A stretch of 63,603 nt of DNA from IMG/VR virus record IMGVR_UViG_3300033143_000299, positions 1 to 63,603 of that record; one strand, given 5' to 3'. Numbering within the stretch: position 1 is the first letter of the stretch; each line of letters opens with the position of its first letter. The stretch is from a virus. The position numbers and the translations under genes are program-made. Shown piece by piece: positions 1 through 12,000 of this stretch. The notes beneath the pieces were generated by a model. It did not search any database, had not been told where the DNA came from, and worked only from the letters and a program-made list of their open reading frames with translations.

Positions 1-3000
1 AACAAAGTAAATATATGCTTGGTGCATTAGGTCAAAAACTTAAAGTTGCCGGACTTAGAGGTGCACCACGTGTTTTTGCAGGAGCCATGTTAAGATATGG
101 AGCAGGTGGTATAGCAGAAGGTATACAAGAAGTATCACAAGAAGCAATAGCTGCAACTAATGAGGGATATTATGGTGCTTTATTAAAAGAACCGGGAGCA
201 GCTATAAAACCAGTATATGGTAGCTTTGCCATGGAAGGTATCAAAGATCAATTTAGTGAGCAAGGTTTTGAAACATTTATGTCAGGATTTTTAATGAGTG
301 GACTTGCGGGTCCATATCAACAGGTTCTCTTCCAAGGGATGCCTTACTTATATAGCAGAAGAAATAAAAATTCTAGACAAGACTATGCTTCACAAAAAGC
401 AGCAGAGGCAGAAGTAATAAACACAGCTGTACAACAAGCTAATGAATCTTCAATGGGACAAAGCGGTGCTGAGACAACACCTATTGAACAAATTCTAAGC
501 CCAACACAAATGATGGCTTCTCTTTCTAAAAATACTATAGATGCACAAGATGAGGCTTTAACAGCAGGTGATAAGTATAATTGGAATAACTATATGTATT
601 TTGGCAACTTTGCCAATCTGTTTCATAAGTTTCAAAATGGAACTATTGCATTACAAGAAGAAGAGCTTAAAGCATATAATGAATTAACTGATGAAGAATT
701 AGTTCAAGCATTTCCTGATGAAGGTAACGCACAGAAGATAAGAGAAAAACTTGTTAAACAACAAGATCTTATTAATAAGTATGGAGAGATGTTTGATAAA
801 AGACAGGATGTCTTTAAGAAAAGATATGAGCCTAAATTATTTACACCAGGTACTAGACAATATAATGATGAAGTAGCACTAAAGAATGCATATAAACATA
901 TGGAGATGTTTAGTATGTTTACACAAGGAGCTTTTGAGGATGCTCTACAAAGAAAGACTAGTATAGCTAGTAAACTTTCTTCAACACCATTATTTGGCAA
1001 GATGTCTGCTAATGATGTAACTCCTTTATTAGATAGTCAAAGCTTAGAGATTGAGATAGACCGTTTAACTCAAGAGATAGAAGTTTTACAATCTAATCTA
1101 AAAAATGTAACAGGGTTATCTGATCTAGATAAAAAAAGAGATAAGAAAAATTTAAAGGATAAACAAACAAGAAAGAAAAGATTAGAGGCTATAAGTAAAG
1201 TATACAATTCTAACTTGACAGAAAAAGGTTTCTATGATAGAAGAAAAAAGAAAAGCTTAGCTGGACCTATAAAACTCTATCTAAAGGCTTTAGCTAGTCA
1301 ACAAGGTACATTTGTAGATAATGATGCTGTAAATGAAGCTATACAAGAGATTATTGATTATGCTACTTTATCTCAAGATGCTTATGCGTTTAATCAAACT
1401 ATAGATTATTTATTGGATCCTAATAAGATGGAAGACTTAATATCTAGGTCTAGAGACTATTTTAGAATGTTAGGTATAAATAAGAATGCTATTCTTAGAG
1501 CACAGATAGAAGATTATATTCTTAAAAATAATCAAAATAGTTTCTTAAATGAATTGGCAAAAGAAAATATTTTCTTAGATCCTAAAGAAGCAAGAGTATT
1601 TTTAGAGACAGGAGATGTAAATAAATTAAGGACTTATATATATGCAGGCCGTGTATTGAACCCAACAGTAGTTGAGGATATGAAGATTATTAGTACAATA
1701 GTCAATCCTATTATACAAGTATATGTTAACTCAACTTCAGTAAACAAAGTTTTAGAAGAGGCTGGTATAGAAGAAGCTGCTGTAGAAGAATCTTCTGTTG
1801 AAGTAAAAGAAACACTTAATGCAGCTGGTATAGATGTAAATATAAAAGACACATCCCAGTCAAAGAATCTACAAAGAATATATGAAAAACAATTTAGAGA
1901 ATATCAAGCTAATACATTTGGTGATACTCTTTTAACTTTTAATGAATGGAAACAAAGTCCAGAAGGTCTTAATATAAAAGAAGGATTTGATTCACTAAAG
2001 AAAATATGGGGTGCTGGTATACAAAAGTTTGATGCTAATGGTAATACAGTACAATTTATTCCTTCACAACAAGAGCTTGATGAAGAGATTGGTTTCCAAG
2101 ATTTTATAAATAATGATGCAGATACAAATCCTACTGTAAGAGATGTTCTGCAAGAGTTAGATGTAAATATATCTATATATAAAACAACTAAGGCTGCACC
2201 ATCTAAAGGTGTTATTAAAGAAGGATTAGTAGTTGATTTACAAAAAAGAGTATTAGATGAAACTAATCCAGATGAAACTACTACATATGCTTTACTAGAC
2301 AAAGATGGTAATTTAATTAATGATAGAATGAAGCAGATGATAGGTACTAATGCTTCAGGAACTTTTAGTGCTTTACAAGCTGCACAAGATGCATTTGATT
2401 TATTAGAGAAAGAAGGGTCAGATGGTACTACATTCTTATTTGGTGGTATGGTATTAAGTAGAGGAGTAAGAGTGGTTGATAACCAAGGTAATGTATTTGT
2501 AGTTAATACTAATGCTAGAGGTAATCAAACTAATCCAACTGTTATATATTTAGTTCCACAAGAACAATTCTCAGCTAACTTTTATGCTAATAGTCAAGCC
2601 GCAAAACAATTTGGACCAGTAAGAGAAGAGGACTTTATAGGTAGATATAGACTTCAAGAAGAAATAAAATTAGAACCATTAGGGCCTAACTTTGCTAAGT
2701 TACCACCTGATGAAGTAATAAGAGCATGGCCTCATCAAAATAATAGATATCAAGCTGATGAAGAAAGTAGAGAGTCAGCTGATCAAAGACTAAACTTTTT
2801 CATAGGATCTTTAAGTCCAGAGCAAGTAGATAATTTAGTTATATTTATTAAGCCTGGTACACCAAATCCAAATCCTGGATCATATCAGATACCTGGACAA
2901 GACACAGAACTAAATAAATTACCAAATAAATATATTTTAGATAGAGGTAATGAATATTCTATAGGGATACAGATTGTAGAACCTGGAATACTACAAAGTT

Positions 3001-6000
3001 TAAATGCAGCTGCAATAGAGGCTGGAATAACTCCGCTAGCAGATAATGCTAATGGTGTCTTTGCTTACCTACCAAGTAATCAATTTGACTTTAGACAAGA
3101 TGATGTAGTGGTTTCTCCAGAAACAATGAGTGAAGAGTTTATGCTTAGCACTATATATTTGGGTGATCAGGATCCAAGTAGTGCATTAAAAAGAGTAAGA
3201 CAGAATTTTGCTACAGCAAAAACTTTACAAGCTGCCGTTAAAAAAGCAATAGGTGATACGCAAGAAGGAACTATAGAAGTTGGTAAGTTACCTGATAATT
3301 TAAGTCTTGCAAGTTTCCAAGGGTTTCCAAATTATACAAAGCCAAACACATTTACTGAGATAGCATCTTTACCATTAGATAAAGGTGGAAGTACTTTTGT
3401 AGTATTAGATGTAGATCAAATAAGTCTTATTCCTACTATTATAACTAACCTAGAAGATCAAACCGAGCTAGAAGAGATAATTGAAAAACAATTAATTAAG
3501 CAAGGTATATTAGATGCAGATGGTAAATTTCAACAAGAACTAACTAACAGATATAATGTTGTGCTAAGACAGCCTAGCGGATTACTAACAGTGGCAACTG
3601 CTAGACCAAAGGCTCAACCAGCAGCAGACTTAGAGATTATATTAAATGAATATATAAATGAAGCTCAAAAAGTTTTAGAAACTAATGTTACTAGAGAGGG
3701 TAATAAGACAGAAGTCAAAGATAAAAACATAACAAAAGAATTTAATAAAAAACAATCTAAGAAACTATTTATTAAATCTGATGTAAAAGGAAGACAGTTC
3801 TTTTTAGATGTAACTCCTTTTGGTAGTATATCTTTATCAGTAAAAGATAAAGTTAAAGGACCGGGATCTCAGATAGTAGGTGCTACTAAGTATGTACAAG
3901 TAGGTAAAACAGAATACTTATATAACCAAGATTTTAGTAGAGATGATAAAGGTGAAGTAGAAGTAACTGCAAAAGCAATATTCCAAAAGCTTATTGATAA
4001 AATTAACGCACCTTACATAGCAAGAGATGAAAGTCCTATTTTAAACATACAAAACTTTGGTGTATCTATTGCACAAGATGCTCCTGTATCAGATTATTTT
4101 TCTGGTTTAGAATCTGCTATAGATTCACAGAATTTTAGAAAGGGACAAAAATTAATTATTACAGCTAATTCAAAAGATGTTCAGGCTGAAGCAGATAAAC
4201 CTACAATAATAGAAAGCTCTTTTGTAGAACCAGTAGCAACTACAGAAATTGATCAAGTGTTAGTGGAGAAAGATTTATTATCACCAACTAATATGCCTGA
4301 TCTTGTTTCTGCATGGCTGTTAACTGAGGAAGGATCTTTAGCTAATCAAAGTGCTGCAGAGTCTGCAGGTAAATTTGCATTAGAATATAATAAGAGATTT
4401 AGTCCAACAGAAGGATTAACAGAAGAGGAAGTTACAGGAAAGGATATGTTTAATGTAGTTGGTCAAGGATTGGCTGTTATGGAAACTATATTAGATGAGA
4501 TTAATAGACAGACACTAGCAATAGAAGCAGTCAAATCTGAGGCTAGACTTGAAGAAGCTGTTACCTTAGATACTGTACTAAAACAGATAAAAGAATTAAA
4601 AGAAGATATAAAAGCTAAGACAGCATCATTATCAAGTAAAGAAAAGAGACAGGCTTTAAAAGAAAACAAAAAATTACAAGCACTCTATAAGAAGAGAGAT
4701 GAGTTAAGAAGTGCAAATAAGATAGTTGACAGTAAACTTACTCCTAAAGATATAGAAGATATAAATGTCTTTACTGGTTGGATGGAAACAAACTTACCAG
4801 AGTTTATAACTATAGGTGATATTAATGATCTAGGTAATAATCTTAAAGGCAATCAAGAACGTGTAGGTAACTTTATGATTAACATTACTGATATAGCAGG
4901 TGGTCTAGATGTTAAAGGTACTGTATATACTGGTGCTAATAATATATTTAGATATCATGAAGCATTCCACGGTGTGTATAGAATGCTATTGACAAAGACT
5001 CAACAAGATCAGTATTTAAGTATAGCAAGAAAAGAAAAGCTAGCTGAACTAAGAAAAGAAGGTAAAAGTCTTGCATCTGAATTACAGAAACTAAGAAACT
5101 CATGGCCTTCATACAAATCAATGTCTAAGGATAGATTAGAAAGAGAATACTTTGAAGAATATTTAGCAGACAGATTTGAACAATTTAAACAAGATAGAAG
5201 AGGTACTAAAACAAATAGTAAGATTAAAGCTTTCTTTAATAGACTTATTGAAATTATTAAAGCTTTAGTAAATAGATTTAGAAGAAATGAACTAAATACA
5301 TTATTTGAGAATATTGATGCTGGTAAGTTTTCATCAGCATCTATGGCCGTAAATGAATTTACTACTGGTGCCTATGGTGTTAGTGTTGAAGCAAACAAAC
5401 TGATACCTTATGAAGCACAATATGAGAATAAAGAGGATGGTATTCTTTATATCCCAAGTATTGTAGCTGAACCTATCATAGATACTATGGCAGGTATATT
5501 AATTGAAAAGAAATTTAGTTTTGTACCAACCTCAGAAAAACCTACATTTATTTTAGAAGAAGAATTAGATACAATAATAGATGACTTTGCTACACTATAT
5601 GATGTAGATAGCAAAGAGAACTCTCAGTACAATCAGGATTCACCAGAAAGAATGATGTTAGAGAAGTTAACTTTAGCATTTGAAGACTTTAGTGATAACA
5701 TTAAAGATTCTGTGATGAATCTTCTTGATATAATAGATCTGCAGTCTGCTCAACAGAATAGTAACAATGAGATAATTATGGCTGACGGACAGGAGTTTAG
5801 TTCTGTAGAAGATCTTGGGGGACTAAGAACTGTATCACAGTTTGGTAAAGAAACTTATTTAACAGGAGGTTTTGATAATTTAAGTGCAAGACTAAGACAG
5901 TATATAAGTACCGTAACAATGCCAGCAACTGATTACTTTGGAAACATAGAGTTAAGTAATGGTGTGCCTTTTGTACGTCCTGTAAGAGCCAATGTTGTAT

Positions 6001-9000
6001 ACAACGGATTATTAAAAGCTTTACAAGGATTAACAGATCCTTTACAAATAATACAAAAGATGCAACTGTTTAGTGAAACAAATCCAGATACAGCTGCTGT
6101 AGTGTCAAGTATATTTGAAGATGCTGGTATTATACCTTTAAATGAAAAGGATGAAGTAATAAATGAATTACCTCTACAACTTAAGAATCCTGATTTCTTT
6201 AATAAAGTAGTAAAAGCATTTACTAATTTTAGAGTTGAGTGGTATTTCCAACAAAGAGATGATAATGGTAACACATTAATTCATTCAGCATCTCAAAGAG
6301 ATGACGCAACTACACAAGTAGATAATTGGAGTGAAGCTTATACTAGTAAACTTCAAGAGTGGCAAGATGACCCTAGAAAGAAAACTAGAGCACTTAAGAC
6401 TTTAGCCAAAGTTAAAAACTCATTACGTCAAGCTAATGAGAAAATTCAAAATAAAACTGTAAATAAATTAGCTAAAGATTTATCAAGAGACTTATATGAA
6501 GCAATAGGATTTAGAGTGAGTGTAGGATATATGAGGTTTAGTTTATTAAAATCTAGAGTCAAAAAATTTAAGAATCAAGAAACAGAATTAGCTTTCTATC
6601 CTAATTTAGAACCTATTACATATGATCAACTACAAGCTTTACAATCTTTAATTGCAGCTGGTCAAGATCCTTTTGATAAAGGTATTGAAGGAGCAGCTTC
6701 AAGAATTAAAACAATAGCACTAAATAATGCTGTGTTAGATGAAACTGTTGGGGCTAGTGTATTTAAAAACTCTAATGGAGATTTAGTAAATTCACATCAA
6801 CAGCCTACTTATCATTTGGTTAAAACAAAAAAATTAAATTCTGTAGAGGAAAGAAATAGACTTAAAGAAGATCCTTTCTTAAATAATAATTATTTACTAA
6901 ACTCTCAAGCATTTAATGCTTTGGCAGATAATCAACAGATTAAAATATCAAGAGTATCTGGTACTAAAATATTAAATCAATTAAGCACTGAGCTTGATCC
7001 AAATAGAAGTAGTGCACTTAAGACAACAGACTTTGGTAAATTTACTCCAGGAGAGTTTATTATAAGTAATATAAATCTTTATCTAGCTAATTTAAACTAT
7101 CTTACAGATAACGTTAGTAGTTTTGTATTAGTAAAGGACCCGGTATCTGGTATAGAAACAGAAGTAGCATTATCTCCTGTACTTAATAGAGTTATAGAAT
7201 CTTCAAACACTGGGGATCTTACTACATTGCCTATTATAAAAGCTATAGAAAAGGTCAAAGGAAAAGATGTAATAACTTCTGAAGCTTTAGATGTATTCTA
7301 TGATTTTGTAAAAAATGAGTATAATAGAATTGTTAGAGAAAGAAATGCAGATGAGTTAACACAAAGTGTACAAGGATATAATTTAGAAGATTCTGAAGTA
7401 ACTCCAAGAGGATTTACTTTTGCTAATAATGATTACCTTCTAGAGCCTGCAACAAAAGTAGCGTTAGAGGGTCAAGCTAAAGGTGAGCCTATATCTTTTG
7501 AACAAGCACTTAAAAACTCTGGTCTTAGTGTAACACAATTTAAAAATCAATTAAGAAAAAAATTAGGTGAAAGATATTTACTATTTAAAGATTTAATTGA
7601 TTCTAATAATGTAAGAGAAAAGATAGATAAAAGAATTAGATTTGGTTTAAATGAAAATGCTATTGATAATGGTGTTGATGCTTTATATAATCTAAGACAA
7701 AATGATGAAGAGTATAACTTGAAACAAATATTTTTAAGTAATGCAATTAATGTAAAATCTTTAAATGAATTACTATTAGGAGATCAAGCAAAAACTTTAA
7801 AGAATTTTAATGATAAAACAAAAAGAGCTAAGGCACAGAATGGTGCTGGATTATCAGCATATACACCTTTTATAGATCCACAGAAAGGTATTAATCATGC
7901 AACAGATAAAATAAATTTAATTACTATTAGTGAACCAACGTCTATATCAAGTATAAGTGGACAATCTATTGATAATGCAGATGCACAAATGTGGATTACT
8001 GTAAAAGCATTTAGACATTTCTTCTTTGGGTTTGGTATGCTATCAGATGCACAAGCTCAAGCATTAGACAAAGTTCAACAAGGTGAAAGATTAGAATGGT
8101 CTGAGATACAAAATCTTATTGATCAACAAGGGATGATTAACTCTAAGAAGCTTGTTTATTTTGATGGAGAAACATTCTTAAAGATGTCAGCCTTTGTACT
8201 TACTCCTGAACTTACATCAAAGAGAAATGCAGATGGCTTATTTGTAGCAAAACCTAATGCAGTTTCTTTACATAACTTAAGAGTTAGACTAGAAGCTTTA
8301 GAAGAGGGTACTGAAACTGTTTCTATTGCGGCACCATTAAGTGCAATTAAAATGTTAAAGCAAGATATAATTCCTTATCAAGAATTAAAAATGCCTGAAC
8401 CAGGTTTCTCACAGGAGAGTTCAACTTTATCTGCACAATTTATGAGACTTCAACAAATAAATCCTTCTAATAAGAAAAAGATTACTGAGTTGAGTCAAAT
8501 GAAAACATTAATTACTAATGAACAATCTCCAAGGTTAAGTAAAAAGATAGAAAGATATAATGATCTAATATCACAGAGACAAAGAATGAAGTTCTTTAAT
8601 AAGAGAAATTTATCATTTGATGAGAATAATAAATTTAATCCTGTTTTATTTAGTAAGTATGCAGTCAATTCATTAAAAGCATCACAGGTTAATTCAAATA
8701 TAATTGAGTTCTTTAGTTTAGATAAGTTTAATCAACCAAAGTATAATTTAAATAACCCATATACAATTGCTAAGTTTGAGCAATTATTCTTATCATACTT
8801 TAGTCAAGATGTATTTCAAGAGAAAGTACCTGGTACTTCTTTTGCATTAGTATCATCTTTTGGTTATCAAATTTATAGACGTGTGTTTAGTGTAGACAGT
8901 AACGGTATTCCACAAAGACAAGAAGTTTTAAGAGCAAGTGTGGTTGACAGAACAAATATACCAGTTGATACACGTACTGCAGAAGATTTGGTAGGTATAG

Positions 9001-12000
9001 ATATTCCTAAAGAAGGGATTGTAATACTTGACCGTTTAAGATATAATATGCCAGAGTATGATGATAGTGGTAAGGCAACAGGAAATAAATATTCAGAAGG
9101 TATCTACCCTCCACAGTTTGAGTCTGTTTATAGTTTACAAGACACTGATCAATCAATTCCAAAAGTAGTAAGTGATATGTTTACAGTACGTATACCTAGT
9201 CAGGATAAACATTCTGCTATGGGTGTAAGAATGGTTGACTTTTTACCTGCTTTCTATGGATCTTCTGCTATGTTTGCAGATGAGTTAGTAGAAATAGCAG
9301 GATCAGATTTTGATATTGATGTTGGATATTCTCAAAGAAAAGATTTTTATGTAAGAGATAAAGAGTTTATAGAGTATGGAAATAACTATGAGGATTATGT
9401 AAATTATATAAACAGAGAAGTAAAAGAAGTAGGTACAATATATAACTCAGCATTAGAACTGTATAACTTGCAAGGATCTTTAATTGAAGATTCATTAACA
9501 GATATAGAAGATACATCTGCTGAGACAGCAGGGTTTAGTAGAGAATCAATTGGTGCTTTACAAGCATTAAGTCTACCAGTAACAAAACAACAATTCAATG
9601 AGTTTATAGCTGAGAATGGTTATGCACCATATGATGCACCTATAAATAATGAAATAGTAGATATCAGAAGAGAGTTAGTAGGCAATAAGGAAATGACATC
9701 TGGTGATATGATTGCATATAGTCCAGCTAACTTAGATATTATGAAAGCAGCATGGGAAACTCTTTCAAGTGAAGCTTTTGTTCCTTCTCTAAAATCAAGA
9801 GAGATAGTTGACTTACAAAATATAGATGACATGGCTGGTCAAACAATAGCATTCACTAATAATAAGGGTGCATCTATTGGGTCTGTTGTAAGTCCAAACT
9901 TGTATTTAAGTCTTATTGTACAAAGAGGAATTCTTCTTGATAGACAATCATTTAATTTAGATGGGGAATTCTATAGTACATTTAAGGGTTCTAAAACTAA
10001 AGATGGAGCTAGAAAACAAGATATTATATCTTCTGTGGTTACTATGATGACTGACAATGCTAAAGAATATTTTGTTGCTAAGTTGGGTTTAAACTCACAT
10101 GCTACACGTATGCTTACTAATATGATAGCTATAGGCGTACCATTAAATACATCTTTATTGTTATTAAATAATCAGTTTATCCAACAACAATATACAGAAA
10201 TAGCTAATAGTGATATAGCTACTAAAGGTATAAAAGGACGTGTAGATGATCAGCTGGCAGAGCTTGAAAAAGTAAAAGCTTTAGAGCCTACACAAGAAAT
10301 ACTAATAGCTGGTGTAGATAATATGAGTAATTTGACTGCTGGTCAACAGAAAGGTATCTTAAGTGTATTTAAAAATATAATGCGGATAAGTGATTTTACT
10401 GCTAAATTAAATAGTGTACTAAGTTTAAATAATGGTTTAGGAAAAGACATGTTAAGATTAGACAAGAGAAAATCTGATATAAATGACATGCTGGAAGAGG
10501 GAAGAGATGAATTACCATTGTTACAGTTTGGTTCAATATTTAATAATACATATTTAGGAGAGTTGCGTAAAATGTTTGATAATCTTTATGATGATTTATT
10601 ACCAAACGTTTTCTTAACTAGAACTAATAAATTTAAAGTATCTGAGATTAATTTGCTTGGAGAGTTAAATCAACAGGCACTAGAGTTTAATCCTAATTTA
10701 AGATCTAAAGTTAGAAAAGATATATTAGCATACTTTACTATACAAAATTATATAAATCAAAAATTAGATAGTGATGCATTCTCTGTAGAGGGCATGAATA
10801 ATAATTTAATTTATCCTTCAGCAGATAATAAATTAAATACTATTATAAGTGCAGTAGAAAGGCTTAAGAAAACAGATCCTGGAAATTTCTTTTTAGAAAA
10901 CTTTATAACTACTTTACCAGCACAAGCAAAACAGAACTTTGCTGGTATAAATTTAGTAAGATCAAATAGTTGGAGAAGATTGAATAGAATTCAAATGTCT
11001 GATTTACAAACTTCATTTAACAAATTGTATAATAACTTAGATACAAGAAAAGATGCTAGAAAGATTATAGCATATATTTTTGTAAAAGATGCTATGCAAT
11101 TAGCTCCTGGTTCTTTGATACAAGCTTTAAGCCCATATGTATTAGAAGACTACTTACAATCTATACCTCAGAATCTAGATAACATACCAATGGTAGGAGG
11201 AGAGTTTATTAGAAATTATTTATCTGCAGCTTCTTCTCAAGATTTATTAGCAATAAAGAAACAAGACAATAGGGTAGAGGATATGCCTATTGTATATAAA
11301 ACATTAAGCCCTACAGATCCTATAACTGGTGAAAGAAAATCAATTACCTATAGAAGATTACAAGAAGAAGATATTGAAGGTATAGAGACAGCACAACAAT
11401 TAGTACAATCTAATGAATATTACACAGATGCTAAAGTTGTAGACATAAAAGGTTCTCCTCTTCAGAATGCTATAGGTTTTATATTTGGTGATGTACCATT
11501 GACTAAAGATTTAAGAAAGTCTAATTCACAAATTAAAAATGATGAGGGGTTAGACATGAGTCAGAACTTTGCAGATGCTGCAATTGAGCAGGATATACAA
11601 GAAGAGGCTTTAAGTAATCCTTCTTTCAACACAGTTTATAATGGAGAAGATATAATTATTGAAACTGCAGATGGTACGCAAGTAAATATAGATGATGTAA
11701 ATAAGCTGGCTAGCTTAGAGGCAGATTTTCAAGCTGCAACAGATGAGTTAGGTATAGAAGAAGTTGGAATCATAGATGATAATATTGTACCTCCTATAAC
11801 TGAAAGTGTACAATTGACATTAGACTTATTAAGTGAGACAGATCCAGCAGTTGGTTATCCTGAAATAACAGAATTCTGGGATAATAATATTGAGTCTGGT
11901 GAATTTTCAATGCAAGTAGAAGCATTTAAAGAGCAAAATAATGTGAATACTCTAGAAGATTTAATAGATTTGTATGAAAATAATCCTAATTCTTTTTGGT

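Noticed and set aside
1904-2302. Long antisense frames inside the giant genes
   Set aside because: They are low-complexity Ser/Leu-rich shadows of Asp/Glu/Lys-rich sequence without start signals.
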